Shown in pieces: positions 16,234 to 25,681 of a stretch of 57,779 nucleotides of DNA. The translations under genes were made by a program, and so were the position numbers. Source of the stretch: Streptomyces mesophilus (GTDB lineage: Bacteria > Actinomycetota > Actinomycetes > Streptomycetales > Streptomycetaceae); assembly GCF_011044995.1 (NCBI RefSeq), contig NZ_JAAKZW010000018.1:1-57779 (forward strand), read 5' to 3'. Numbering within the stretch: the first letter of the stretch is position 1; every line of letters begins with the position of its first letter. The notes beneath the pieces are model-generated. The model had not been told where the DNA came from. It worked only from the letters and a program-made list of their open reading frames with translations, and made no database searches.

Positions 16234-19200
16234 TTACAGCTTTCTTTCGTCCTTGTCGTGGCCGTCCGGGTTCGGCGGGGGCGGGAACTTGTTGGTCACC
16301 GTGACCGAGGCCGAGCCGGTCACGTCGACCGTGCCGCCCTTGGGCGAGTAGGTGACCGTCGCCTCGGCGGGGACGCCCACTTCCTTGACCGTGCAGTGCG
16401 CGCCTTCGGGGACCGTGACCGTGCGCTTGCCGCCGGCCGGGAGGCGGAAGGACCGGTCCCCGGCCGCGAGGGCCACCTCACCCTGCGCCGTCGTACAGGC
16501 CAGCGCGAAGGAGTACGAGCCGGCCTCGTCCTCGCCGATCACCTTCTTGTTGATCACGAGCTTCGCCGCGTCGAAGGTGTTGGTCGCCGTGATCGTCGCC
16601 CGGTCCTGCGGGCCGCCGTCCTCGGTCACCACGACCGCCGTACGGGGAGTGCCGTGGTCCACGACGGCGGTGTCGGCGCCGCCCGTGTCGACCTCTGAGG
16701 CCCAGCAACGGGTGTTGGCCGGCAGCGGCTTGATCGTCACCGGGGAGTCCGCCGTCACCGTGTACTGCCTGCGGAGGATCACATCGGTCGGCTTGCCCGC
16801 CGCATTCGGCAGCGCGCAGGTGACCCTGACGTCGAACTCGCGGTCCTTCGCGTACGAGGCGGCGTCGCCGTCCAGCTCCTTGACCAGCTGGAGCGAGCCG
16901 AAGCGGAAGGCGTTGGTGATCCGGGCCGTCTCGACGGTCGTCGTGCCGAAGCCGGGATCGATGGTGACCTCGGCCGGGTTGTCCTTGGTGTGCGTGGCCT
17001 GGCCGCCGTGCGCCGAGGTCTCCCAGACCTCGCACTCCGCGCCCGCCGGGATACCGCTGACGGTGACCGGCTTGTTCGCGGAGACCCGGTAGTCCTCGTC
17101 GAGCACGATCCGCGGACGGCCGCCCTCGGGGTGGATCACACACCTGACGTGGAAGGGGAACGGCACCCGGGCCAGCACCGGATCCAGCGCGTCGGGGCTG
17201 TCGCCGATCCGCTTGACCAGCTTCAAGTCACCGTAGGCGAGGGCGACTCCGACCTGAATGGGCTCGTTGGGCTGAAGCACCCGGGGGCTGCCGGCGCGGT
17301 CGGTGGTCTCGTTGTGGGCGTAGGAGTTCCAGGCGATCGTCGGGTCGCCGTTCTTCTTCACGTCGAGCGGGGTGTCCATCGCCCAGCTGATGTCCACCTT
17401 CTCGCCCGGCGCCATGGCCGGGGAGAACGCCAGGTCGTAGCGGGCTCCCACGGCCTGCGCGCCGTACGCGTCGTCCCAGGTGGAGGCCGGGCACCGCGGT
17501 TCGCCCGAACCCGCGCCGCCCATGTCGAGGTCGTCGGTGCACAGGGGTTCGGAGTTCTCGTACGAGACCGTCATCGTGCCCGGGCCGTCGAGCTGCGGCT
17601 CGGAGGCGAGCGTGGGGCGCTTGTCCCAGGCCGTGCCGCGGGACTGGTCGATGATGACGCCCTTGTCGCCCTGCACCGGGAAACGGTCGACGATCCGCAT
17701 CGCGGTGCCCGCCTCCGTACCGGCGTTCTGGATGCGCATCAGGTAGTGGTACTCGTCGCCCGGATTGACCAGCGCGATACAGGGGTTGGCGGTGTAGCGG
17801 CGGCCGGACGCGTCCGTGGTGGACAGGCAGGAGGAGTCGCCGACCGGGACGGTCTTCTTGTCGCGGGTGTGGTACCAGCCGAGCGAGTCGTTGCCGGAGA
17901 CCCACTTGCGGGCCGCGAAGGCCGCGCCCGACTTGGCGGTGAGGGTCGCGGTGGCCGTGCAGTACAGGCCGCTGCCGAAGGCGCCGTCCGTCTCCGAGGC
18001 GGCCTCGCAGGCGAGGTCCGGGTCGGAGGAGGTCGCGCCGGTCTTGTTGGTGACCACGTCACCGGCGTCGATGCCGGGTTCGAGCTTCACGTGGATCTCG
18101 ATGGTGAGGGTGGCGCCCGGGGCGAAGACCCAGGGATCACCGTTCGCCTGCTGAGAGAAGTCCCATGTCAGTCCGGAGACGCGGTCGCCGGACGTGGTCT
18201 GCGTGAACTCGGGGGCCGGGACCGGCGGAGTACCGTCCGGCACGGCCGTGTTGATGACCTTGTACGGTTCGCCGTTGTCGCCCGCGAAGGTGTCGACGAA
18301 CTGGATGCCCTCGGGCAGCGCGTCCTTGACGACCAGGTTCGGGACGTTCGCCGTACCGGTGTTCGTGACCTTCAGATAGAAGGGCGCGTCCTCGCCGGGA
18401 GCGAGCACCGTGTCGGGGTCCTTGCTGATGGTGATCCGCGGCGTTCCCTTGACCAGGTCGAGGGTGGCGCTCACCGGGTCGATCGCCTTGGGCTTGTCCG
18501 CGGGCTGCAGCTTGGTGAGGAACGACCCGCTGACCGTGTCCTCCAAGTGGCTGGGGACCGGTTCGCCGTTGGAGCGCAGGGATTCGCGGGGGCTGACGTC
18601 CAGGACGAGGATGCCCGAGCAACTGCTGCTCGCGCACTCCGGCTTGATGACGTAGCCGCCGTTGGCGGTGCTGGTGGAGCTGTACGTGACGCGGATGCCG
18701 GTGACGTCGGCGGCGTTCACGCCGGCGGGCAGTGCGGCCGAGGAGGCCGGGGTGCCGTTCACCCAGGCGCCGTTCACGTACGCGTCGATCTGTACGCGGT
18801 TGGCGCCGGCCGGCATCTGATTGGACTTGATGGAGACGAGGTCGACGGCGTCGAAGAAGTCGGCGTCGCGGTCGGTCATCTGCAGCGTCTTGGCGGACAT
18901 GTTGCCGGTGTTGGCGATGGTGAGCGCCATGTCGGCGTGCTGGCGCGGCAGGCCCGGCACATACTCGGGCAGCGAGCCCGGGCTGATCGACTTGTTCAGG
19001 GAGGCCGAGTCGGACGCGGGCGCGGTGTCCATCGAGGGACCGCAGACCGGGGCGCCGGGCGTGTAGTCGCCGCCCGCGTCGATCGAGTAGCAGTTCTGCA
19101 GCGTGGTGCCGTCGGGCACCCCGGGGCGCCGCTCGGCGACCACGGTCAGGGTGAAGCCGGTCTGCGGCGCCATCTCGCCGTCGTAGACGCCGCGTACGCC

Positions 19201-19776
19201 GGTGGCGCGCTCCAGGAGCGCGGTGTCCGTCGCGTCGTAGGCGACCCAGGCGTTCGCCGTCGGGTCCCACAGCTCGATGGTCACCGGAGCGTCCGACGGA
19301 CTGACGGTCACCGAGGTGATCTGCAGGACGTCGAACGGGGAGGTGGAGGCGGGAGATCCGTCCGGGCCCGCCGACGGGTCGGTGACGGTCGGGCGGACCA
19401 GCGGCTTGTTGCCGTTGTTGGTCACCTTCAGGTTCATCGTGATCGGCTGGTCGGCCGGGATCTCGTGCTGCGAGGAGTCCTTGGTGCCACTGCCGGAGGT
19501 GTTCGGCTCCTCGATCGGCAGGTTCTTGCAGGCATCCCCCGAGGCGGTGCCGCTGCCGTCGGTGCGGCCCGCGTCGCCCTTGTACGAGGCGCAGTTGTCG
19601 ACCCCCGGGCTGCTGCCCCCGGGCAGGTCCTCCGCGGTGACGTCGTCGGTGAGGGTGCCGTGCAGGTCGAGCCCTGCGGTGGCGCCTTCCGCGATGGCCG
19701 GGTTGCCGTCCGCGTCCACGCCCGTGTAGGTCACCTCGACCTTGGTGACGGTGGTGCCGCGCTTGGCGACGTCCAC
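16234..19776 (-). CDS. large secreted DUF11/DUF5979 repeat protein, C-terminal part (downstream of in-frame TAG)
   Basis: An 1180-residue frame that is the direct in-frame continuation of the ORF ending at 19798. Only a TAG codon and seven sense codons lie between them. It holds several DUF11-like beta-sandwich repeats (TISKDPDTVLAPGEDAPFYL with VTNTGTANVPN), then three DUF5979-type repeats near the C-terminus (LKLVKRIG, LQLVKELDG, LVINKKVIG units, each with two Cys and an NAF/NTF/NKF end). It ends DKDERKL without LPxTG or a membrane helix, so a released protein is likely. The GTG at 19776 has no ribosome binding site, so independent translation is doubtful. Best read as part of a disrupted gene. 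Confidence 0.7.
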   Translation of the reverse strand: MDVAKRGTTVTKVEVTYTGVDADGNPAIAEGATAGLDLHGTLTDDVTAEDLPGGSSPGVDNCASYKGDAGRTDGSGTASGDACKNLPIEEPNTSGSGTKDSSQHEIPADQPITMNLKVTNNGNKPLVRPTVTDPSAGPDGSPASTSPFDVLQITSVTVSPSDAPVTIELWDPTANAWVAYDATDTALLERATGVRGVYDGEMAPQTGFTLTVVAERRPGVPDGTTLQNCYSIDAGGDYTPGAPVCGPSMDTAPASDSASLNKSISPGSLPEYVPGLPRQHADMALTIANTGNMSAKTLQMTDRDADFFDAVDLVSIKSNQMPAGANRVQIDAYVNGAWVNGTPASSAALPAGVNAADVTGIRVTYSSTSTANGGYVIKPECASSSCSGILVLDVSPRESLRSNGEPVPSHLEDTVSGSFLTKLQPADKPKAIDPVSATLDLVKGTPRITISKDPDTVLAPGEDAPFYLKVTNTGTANVPNLVVKDALPEGIQFVDTFAGDNGEPYKVINTAVPDGTPPVPAPEFTQTTSGDRVSGLTWDFSQQANGDPWVFAPGATLTIEIHVKLEPGIDAGDVVTNKTGATSSDPDLACEAASETDGAFGSGLYCTATATLTAKSGAAFAARKWVSGNDSLGWYHTRDKKTVPVGDSSCLSTTDASGRRYTANPCIALVNPGDEYHYLMRIQNAGTEAGTAMRIVDRFPVQGDKGVIIDQSRGTAWDKRPTLASEPQLDGPGTMTVSYENSEPLCTDDLDMGGAGSGEPRCPASTWDDAYGAQAVGARYDLAFSPAMAPGEKVDISWAMDTPLDVKKNGDPTIAWNSYAHNETTDRAGSPRVLQPNEPIQVGVALAYGDLKLVKRIGDSPDALDPVLARVPFPFHVRCVIHPEGGRPRIVLDEDYRVSANKPVTVSGIPAGAECEVWETSAHGGQATHTKDNPAEVTIDPGFGTTTVETARITNAFRFGSLQLVKELDGDAASYAKDREFDVRVTCALPNAAGKPTDVILRRQYTVTADSPVTIKPLPANTRCWASEVDTGGADTAVVDHGTPRTAVVVTEDGGPQDRATITATNTFDAAKLVINKKVIGEDEAGSYSFALACTTAQGEVALAAGDRSFRLPAGGKRTVTVPEGAHCTVKEVGVPAEATVTYSPKGGTVDVTGSASVTVTNKFPPPPNPDGHDKDERKL

Positions 19777-19797
19777 CGTCGTGTTCTCGGTGTACGT

Positions 19798-21192
19798 CTA
19801 CTCGAAGGTGGACCCGTCGGCGTACGTGACCGTCAGCTTCGCCCCGGTGGCGCCCTCGGGGAAGCGCAGCCGGACCTTGTCGACGTCGAGCTTGTCGAAC
19901 TCGCTGGTGGTGTCGGCGGACGGCTCGGTGACGGTGATCGACTTCACCGGGAACGGCGACGCGTTCTTCACGTCGACCTCGGTGCTGACCGGCGAGTTCT
20001 CGCCGAGCACCGCATGCTCACCGGTCTCCTGGCCGAAGTCCCCGTCGGTGTCCGGGTAGAACCGCTTGGTCGGCTGGAGCACCAGGATGTCGGGGAGGAT
20101 GTCGTACGGGGCGCAGGCGTCGGTGCCTTCGACCTCGCCCTCCGTCTTCTCCTTGACGGCGGGGGTCGCGCAGTTGTTGACGGTGATCTTGTCCGTGGGC
20201 CGCAGCGGGGAGCCGTCGGAGCGCTTGGTGTCGCGGAGCTTCAGCTCCACGTCGACGGTGCCGCCCGTCTCGTCGTACGGGAGCGGGTCGCCCTTGCTGT
20301 TGGTGAAGACGACCTCGAAGCCGACCACGTCCTCGGGGTCCACGCCCCGGGGCAGCGGCAGTTCACCGGGCTCGCTGATCGCGGCGCCGGTGTGCGTCCT
20401 GCCGTCGGCGGTGGTGACCTGGAGGCGGGCGGTGTCGGCGCCCTTGGGGAACGCGGTGACCGAGGCGCCGGCGAAGTCGAAGTTCTCGAAGGTCTCCGCG
20501 CTCGTGTCGGACACCGACAGCTCGCTGACCTCCGCGGACGACGAGGAGTTGTTCCGTACGCCCAGGGTGATCGTGCTGGTCTCGCCGCTGCCCGCGACGG
20601 CCGAGCCGTCCTTCCAACTCTTGGTGGCGACGGGCTTGACCACGCGCGGGATGGTCACCGTGACGTCGGTGGCGGCGGTCGCGGGGTCGGCGTTGTCGGC
20701 CTTCACCTCGGTCGTGTTGGTGATGACCGTGCCGTCTTCGAGCGGGGTGTCGGCCGGCACGCGCATGCCGATCTCGATGCTGCCCGCCTGGCCCGCCCGC
20801 AGGCCGGTCTTGCCGGCGGGGTTCTGCAGGGGCTGCTTGTAGGTGACGGTCAGCAGCCGGGTCGACTCGTCGTAGGTGACATCTCGGCTGCTGGTGGACT
20901 GCGGCAGGGTGGTGACGTCCAGGCCCTCGGGCAGGGTGTCGGTGACGGTGAAGTCCACACAGTCGACGGTCAGTCCCGAGCACTGGCCGGTGAGGGTGTA
21001 GACGAACTCGTCGCCGGGCTCCAGCGGATCGCCGCCCGTGTCATTGGTCTTGGTGATGCTGACCGCGCTCCGCGGATCGTCGGGCGGTGCCGGCACCGCG
21101 GGCACGGCGGCCGCCTGCGAGCCGTAGAGCAGCGCGAGCGCCGTCGTCGTACTGAGAGACAGGCGAGTGAGCCCGCGGAGATGTCCCGGCAT
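19798..21192 (-). CDS. large secreted DUF11 repeat protein, N-terminal part (ends at in-frame TAG)
   Basis: A 464-residue N-terminal part. Start ATG 21192 follows AAGGA by about six bases and opens a signal peptide (RLSLSTTTALALLYGSQAAA). DUF11-like modules follow (VSITKTNDTGGDPLEPGDEF, FTVTDTLPEGLDV). The frame stops at TAG (19798-19800) in the middle of a domain. Without it the frame would run on to 16234, giving about 1651 residues. The upstream module aligns across the break (VTTADGRTHTG... with VTYADGSTFE-stop-TYTEN), so the stop sits inside a repeat unit. This points to a nonsense mutation, readthrough or a base-call error rather than two genes. Confidence 0.75.
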   Translation of the reverse strand: MPGHLRGLTRLSLSTTTALALLYGSQAAAVPAVPAPPDDPRSAVSITKTNDTGGDPLEPGDEFVYTLTGQCSGLTVDCVDFTVTDTLPEGLDVTTLPQSTSSRDVTYDESTRLLTVTYKQPLQNPAGKTGLRAGQAGSIEIGMRVPADTPLEDGTVITNTTEVKADNADPATAATDVTVTIPRVVKPVATKSWKDGSAVAGSGETSTITLGVRNNSSSSAEVSELSVSDTSAETFENFDFAGASVTAFPKGADTARLQVTTADGRTHTGAAISEPGELPLPRGVDPEDVVGFEVVFTNSKGDPLPYDETGGTVDVELKLRDTKRSDGSPLRPTDKITVNNCATPAVKEKTEGEVEGTDACAPYDILPDILVLQPTKRFYPDTDGDFGQETGEHAVLGENSPVSTEVDVKNASPFPVKSITVTEPSADTTSEFDKLDVDKVRLRFPEGATGAKLTVTYADGSTFE

Positions 21193-21344
21193 GGAGGTCC
21201 TTCGTCCGGCTGCCTGATGCGATTGCTCAAGGCAACGTAAAGACTGGCGACCGGACGGGCGGCAGTCCCACGCCACAGATGTGACGATCCCTCAGCAAGA
21301 TGCGGCCGAATGCAGCAGCGCCGCGCCCGATGGGGTGGCGGGCG

Positions 21345-22364
21345 TCAACTGCGGGGTGACTCCTGCACCGTGCACGTGTCGGTGTCCGCCGGACACCAGT
21401 GCGTACGGCCGCCGACCAGGTGGAGTTCGAGGTCGGCGTCGCGCATGCCGTGGCGGTCGAGCGCGGTGCGCAGAGCAGCGGGGGCCGGCTGGGGCGGCAG
21501 GCCCAGGACACCGATCACGATGATGCCGTTGCGGGCCTCGACGGAGGCGATCTGCCATTGACCGGTGGCCGCCCACGCCTCGGCGACCGGCCGGGCGCCG
21601 GCGGCGAGCGAGCGGTCGCGGGCCACGCTCACCGTGCCCGTGGTGAGCGGGACGGCGATCAGGACCACGACGCCGAGGATGACGGCCAGCGTGCGGCCGC
21701 TGAACTCGCCGACGTGCAGCCCTGCTTCGGCGGCCGCGTCCCGTACCCCGTACACGAGGAAGACGATGGTGCCGGTGGCGACGATCGCGGCCACGTTGGT
21801 GGCGAAGAGCAGCGCCGACTCACCGGCGTCGTGGTAGCGGTGCGCGGTGATCAGCAGGCCCGTGACCACAAGCGGCGGTACGAGGGAGATCGCGATGGCG
21901 ACGCCCGGCAGGGTGTCCGAGATATCGGTGCGGACCAGGGCGAACGCGCCGACCGTACCGGTGGCCAGGGCGGCGAGCAGATCGATGAGGCGGGGGCTGA
22001 TCCGGGACGAGACCTGGCTGTTGGAGGCGAAGGCGTCGGGCGGCGAGACGATCCAGCCGAGCAGCATGCCGATCACGACGACGGCGCTCGCGCCGAGCAG
22101 GACGAGCAGCACGCCGCGCAGCACGTGGTCGCGGTCGGCGAGGACCAGAGCCAGGGCGCTGCCCAGGATCGGGGTCATCAGCGGGGCGACGATCATCGCG
22201 CCGATCACCGTGGCCGTGGAGTCGCCGATGACGCCCGCGCCGGCGATCACGGACGCGAGCACGAGCAGCGCCCAGAAACGGGTGGAGGACCGGCTGCGCA
22301 GGGAGCGCTCGATGAACAGCGCCTCGGTCATCCGCCGGGCGGCGTCCGCGTCGACTCGCGCCAT
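21345..22364 (-). CDS. DUF389 family membrane protein
   Basis: A 339-residue multi-pass protein. Conserved DUF389 stretches are GDSTATVIGAMIVAPLMTPILG near residues 48-70 and GVAIAISLVPPLVVTGLL near 150-170, with about six hydrophobic helices and a soluble C-terminal domain. The family's biochemical role is not established. RBS-like GAAGGGAG lies upstream of ATG 22364. It sits downstream of the ClC channel on the same strand, with a hairpin and a 15-base repeat between them. Confidence 0.82.
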   Translation of the reverse strand: MARVDADAARRMTEALFIERSLRSRSSTRFWALLVLASVIAGAGVIGDSTATVIGAMIVAPLMTPILGSALALVLADRDHVLRGVLLVLLGASAVVVIGMLLGWIVSPPDAFASNSQVSSRISPRLIDLLAALATGTVGAFALVRTDISDTLPGVAIAISLVPPLVVTGLLITAHRYHDAGESALLFATNVAAIVATGTIVFLVYGVRDAAAEAGLHVGEFSGRTLAVILGVVVLIAVPLTTGTVSVARDRSLAAGARPVAEAWAATGQWQIASVEARNGIIVIGVLGLPPQPAPAALRTALDRHGMRDADLELHLVGGRTHWCPADTDTCTVQESPRS

Positions 22365-22397
22365 GTCCGGATGGCTCCCTTCTGCCGTACGGGGATG

Positions 22398-22430
22398 CGG
22401 GCCCCGTCCGTACGGTGCGGGACGGGCCCG
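22398..22430 (-). terminator. probable hairpin after the ClC gene
   Basis: CGGGCCCCGTCC pairs with GGGACGGGCCCG, with one bulge, across about nine bases. It lies after the ClC stop and before the DUF389 start. Confidence 0.45.
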
Positions 22431-22459
22431 GCGGTGACGGGCGAGGCGGTGACGGGCCC
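22421..22459 (-). repeat. 15-bp tandem repeat just after the ClC stop codon
   Basis: Units GACGGGCCCGGCGGT (22421-22435) and GACGGGCGAGGCGGT (22436-22450) are followed by a partial third copy, abutting the ClC stop at 22464. Confidence 0.6.
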
Positions 22460-22463
22460 CTGC

Positions 22464-23846
22464 TCAGGGCGCGTTCGGCAGCACGGCCTGCTGGTCGCGG
22501 GGTGGTACGAGCTGGGCGGCGACCAGGGCCACGACCACCGCGATCACGATGAGCGGCATCTGGTTGTGGGCGTCGTTGCCGAGCAGCAGCACGGTGAGGA
22601 CCGAGGCGCTCAGGGGCAGCCCGGTGACGACCGCGCTCGCGGCCGCCATGCCGAGCGCGAGCCCGGGTGTGGTGCCGAGCCCCGGCAGTCCCGAGCAGGC
22701 GATGCCGATGGCCCCGCCGAGCAGGATCGCCGGGAAGATCGGGCCACCGCGCAGGCTGCCGAGGCAGAGGCTCCAGGCGAGGCCCTTGCACAGGAACAGC
22801 AGCAGCAGCGCCACCACGGACCAGTTGTGCGGATCGGCGGCGAGTGCCCCGAGGGCCGACTGCCCGGAGAGCGCGGCCTCTTCCGGGGAGCGGTCCGTGA
22901 GCAGCGCGTACAGCGTGAGCAGGACTCCGGCGCCGAGGGCGCACAGGACGATACGGAACGCGGTCTGCTCGCCGAGCCAGCGCTCCACCAGGTAACCGAG
23001 GCCACGCAGGTAAGCGACGGCCACGCCGATCAGGGCGGCGACCGGTACGCCCCACAGGAAGTCACCCGCGTCGGGCGTCATGTCCGGCGGCACCTTCGGC
23101 AGGTGGAGCGCACCGATCGAAAGACCGGTCCAGTCACCGAACCCGGTGAAGACCAGCGCCCCGGTGGCGCTGGCGATCAGGCAGGGAAGGAGCAGCATCA
23201 CGAGCGCCGCGCCGCCGAGGCCCGCGCTCTCGACGACGAGGATGGCGGCCACGATCGGGCCGCCGAAGATGCTGGAGATCGCGGCGGTCGATCCTGCGGT
23301 CGCGAGCAGCATGGGCGCCTTCGCGGCCACCGGACCCTGCCCGGCCTGCTGCTTCATTCCCCGTACGGCGAGCAGCGCGAGGCCGCCGCCGATCGCCATC
23401 AGGGGCGCCTCGGGGCCGAGCACGACACCGAGCGGCAGGGCGGCGAGCGCGGCGAGCACGACGCTGGGCAGGTCGAGCGGGCCGATCGGTGCGCCGCCCA
23501 GGCCATGCACGGGAACGTGGCCGCCGCGGCCGCGCATCCGCGTGATGATCGGCGCGAGGATCAGGCCGGCGAGCAGCAGCGTCGGCAGGGCCCACCACCA
23601 GGGGGCGCGGTCGTAGCCGAGCTCTTCGGGGAGCTTCTCCCAGACCAGGTGCTGCAGTTCGTGCTCGGCGGTCAGGAAGAGGAAGCAGGCGAGGGCGACC
23701 GGGATGCCGATCAGGGCGCAGAGCAGCAGCAGCCGGAGGTAGCCCGGGCTGAGCAGGGTGCTGCGCAGCAGGGCCGTGCCCTTCTCGGTCGAAGGGCTCT
23801 GCTCCGAGGTGCTGCTGTCCACGTCGTCACTCCCCTGATCGGACAT
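22464..23846 (-). CDS. ClC-family chloride channel/antiporter
   Basis: A 460-residue protein with ten or more hydrophobic helices and the ClC helix pattern. The first filter loop reads GHVPVHGLGG-like, the second reads LGPEAPLM where GREGP or GKEGP is common, and a later GGPIFPAILLGG matches the GxFxP filter region. It would move chloride or a similar anion, alone or with protons. The N-terminus before residue 30 is polar and acidic. It lies in a minus-strand run with a SHOCT protein and a multi-pass membrane protein. Selectivity and transport versus channel mode cannot be decided. Confidence 0.82.
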   Translation of the reverse strand: MSDQGSDDVDSSTSEQSPSTEKGTALLRSTLLSPGYLRLLLLCALIGIPVALACFLFLTAEHELQHLVWEKLPEELGYDRAPWWWALPTLLLAGLILAPIITRMRGRGGHVPVHGLGGAPIGPLDLPSVVLAALAALPLGVVLGPEAPLMAIGGGLALLAVRGMKQQAGQGPVAAKAPMLLATAGSTAAISSIFGGPIVAAILVVESAGLGGAALVMLLLPCLIASATGALVFTGFGDWTGLSIGALHLPKVPPDMTPDAGDFLWGVPVAALIGVAVAYLRGLGYLVERWLGEQTAFRIVLCALGAGVLLTLYALLTDRSPEEAALSGQSALGALAADPHNWSVVALLLLFLCKGLAWSLCLGSLRGGPIFPAILLGGAIGIACSGLPGLGTTPGLALGMAAASAVVTGLPLSASVLTVLLLGNDAHNQMPLIVIAVVVALVAAQLVPPRDQQAVLPNAP

Positions 23847-23901
23847 CGGCCGCCGGTCGGAGGCAGCCGGTGGTCAGAAACCGGCTGCCGGAACCCGGCT
23901 G

Positions 23902-24315
23902 TCAGGCGAGGAACTTCTCCTTGGCCTTCGCGAACTCCGCCTCGGTGAGCGCGCCGCTCTCCTTGAGCTGGGCCAGCTTGGCGAGTTCGTCGGTCTTCGA
24001 CGGGCCCGCGGCGGCGCCGTCGGTGCCGGCTGCTTCGCGTACGTAGTCCTTGAAGGCGGCCTCGGCCTTCTTCGCCTGGGCGACATCGCGTTCGCCCATG
24101 GAGCGGCCGCGGGCGATCACGTAGACGAAGACGCCGAGGAACGGCAGCAGGATCGTGAAGATCAGCCAGCCGGCCTTGCCCCAGCCGCTGAGGGAGTCGT
24201 CGCGAATGATGTCGCCGATGACCTTGAAGAGCAGGAAGAACCAGAGCACCCAGAAGAACAGCAGGAGCATGGTCCAGAAGAGGTTGAGCAGCGGGTAGTC
24301 GGCGGCGATGGTCAT
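23902..24315 (-). CDS. SHOCT-domain protein with PLD-nuclease N-terminal membrane domain
   Basis: A 137-residue protein. Two membrane helices (about 10-32 and 48-68) form the PLDc_N module, with GWGKAGWLIFTILLPFLG and VYVIARGR. A charged linker leads to a C-terminal SHOCT helix pair (LAKLAQLKESGALTEAEFAKAKEKFL). SHOCT domains are thought to mediate oligomerisation; the function is otherwise unknown. It is 22 bases downstream of the membrane protein at 24338-25681, so the two are likely co-transcribed. Confidence 0.88.
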   Translation of the reverse strand: MTIAADYPLLNLFWTMLLLFFWVLWFFLLFKVIGDIIRDDSLSGWGKAGWLIFTILLPFLGVFVYVIARGRSMGERDVAQAKKAEAAFKDYVREAAGTDGAAAGPSKTDELAKLAQLKESGALTEAEFAKAKEKFLA

Positions 24316-24337
24316 GGCGCTCTCCTTTGGTGAGCTG

Positions 24338-25681
24338 TCAGGAAACCGGGGTCTTCGGGGGGTCCGCGGGCTGTGCGGTGTCGGTGTCGGTCTCGGTGTC
24401 GCCGGAGGGTCCGGCGAGGAAGTCCACGACGGCCAGCGCGAACAGCAGCGCCAGTGCCAGGCCGATGACGACCCAGCCCGTCGGGTAGCTCCAGAGCAGA
24501 TACGTGAGGACGGCGGCCGCGATCAGGACCCAGACGATCCACTTGCGGTGTCCGGCCACCCAGGGACCGACCGGTCCGAGGTTCATCCCCGCGCGGTCCG
24601 CGGTGCCGCGTACGGCGCCGATGCCCGAGAACCACAGGTTCCGTACGAGCCCGGCCCGCCGGCCCGTGCCGGTCAGCCAGGTCGCGAGGGCGACGATGAC
24701 GCCGAGGGCGACGGTCATCCGTACGGTCGTGCGCAGGAAGTGGGTCAGCGCGTCGTAGACCGAACCGGCCGCGGGCTGCGAGACGCCCTCGGGCAGGGCG
24801 TCCAGGTAGACGGGCCGGAAGACCGTGAGCGCGAGACCGAGCAGGGCGACGGTGACGGCCACGCACAGGGCCGCGGTGACCACGGCGCGGCGGCGGTTGC
24901 GGGCGAGCAGGACGCCGCCCGCGACGAGGAGCAGGGCGAGCACCGGCAGCCAGTTGCCGACGAGCTGGAGCAGCCGGAAGCCGGTGCGGGCCTTGGTGAT
25001 GTCCTCGGACTTGGCCACGGCGAAGTCCGTGTGCACCTCGGGGATCTTCTCGGCGAGCGTGAGCCCGTTGTCGATCAGGCGCTGTTTCACCTGCTCGACG
25101 ACGGGGGCGAGGTCGACGGTGACGGTGTTCCCGTCGAGTTGCACCGCGCCGCCGCCGTCGCCCGTCAGCGCCTTGTTCATGGCGGCGTGCGCCTTGCGGT
25201 TCAGCTCGGTCCACAGCGTCTCGAAGGCGTCGGAGGCGACGACGTCGCGCGCCTTGTCGTTCACGAAGCTGCGGACGGCGTCCTCGAGGGAGTTGCCGAG
25301 CTTGCCGAGGGCCTTCTCCAGGAGCGGGCGTTCGTCGCTCGCCGCCGAGGAGAGGAGGTCTTGGAGGTCGATGTGGTCCATCGCCGCGTCGGTCACACGG
25401 GCCGCCACGGCGTCCTGGACGTCGGGGTCGGCGGCGAGCGGCTGCACGGTGGACACGTAGCGGTCGGTGTCGCCGATGACGCCGGAGGCCCAGGCGGCCA
25501 CGACGCTCAGGGGCGCGAGGAGACAGCCGAGGACGATGAGGACGGTCGCGAGTGTGGAGCGGCCGCGCCGCCGGGGGCGTCCGGCCGGCTGCGCCTGGGC
25601 CTCGGCCTCGAGCGCGGCGACGCGTGCGCGCAGGCGCCTGACTTCGTCGTCCGCGCTTGTCCTGCCCGTGTCGTCCGGCAC
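24338..25681 (-). CDS. multi-pass membrane protein with large extracytoplasmic domain
   Basis: About 447 residues. GTG 25681 is preserved as start because GGAGG lies seven bases upstream; the long upstream ATG extension looks non-coding. A short coiled-coil (EVRRLRARVAALEAEAQ) comes first. One membrane helix (about 50-72) follows, then a roughly 200-residue soluble domain of alternating helices, then about four more helices and an acidic tail. Similar integral membrane proteins are common in streptomycetes, but I do not recognise a function. It heads the SHOCT/ClC/DUF389 run. Confidence 0.75.
   Translation of the reverse strand: MPDDTGRTSADDEVRRLRARVAALEAEAQAQPAGRPRRRGRSTLATVLIVLGCLLAPLSVVAAWASGVIGDTDRYVSTVQPLAADPDVQDAVAARVTDAAMDHIDLQDLLSSAASDERPLLEKALGKLGNSLEDAVRSFVNDKARDVVASDAFETLWTELNRKAHAAMNKALTGDGGGAVQLDGNTVTVDLAPVVEQVKQRLIDNGLTLAEKIPEVHTDFAVAKSEDITKARTGFRLLQLVGNWLPVLALLLVAGGVLLARNRRRAVVTAALCVAVTVALLGLALTVFRPVYLDALPEGVSQPAAGSVYDALTHFLRTTVRMTVALGVIVALATWLTGTGRRAGLVRNLWFSGIGAVRGTADRAGMNLGPVGPWVAGHRKWIVWVLIAAAVLTYLLWSYPTGWVVIGLALALLFALAVVDFLAGPSGDTETDTDTAQPADPPKTPVS

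Noticed and set aside
19776..19797. Independent start for the downstream repeat-protein frame
   Set aside because: The GTG at 19776 has no ribosome binding site, no signal peptide follows, and the frame is continuous with the upstream ORF.
16990..21240. A 1416-residue plus-strand open frame opposite the large repeat protein
   Set aside because: Composition is Gly/Arg/Val/Asp-rich without domains, as expected for the antisense frame of a high-GC gene. The minus strand carries clear DUF11/DUF5979 domains and a signal peptide.
21399..23948. Long plus-strand open frame of 849 residues
   Set aside because: It is antisense to the DUF389 and ClC genes, rich in Gly, Glu, Arg and Gln, and has no recognisable domain.
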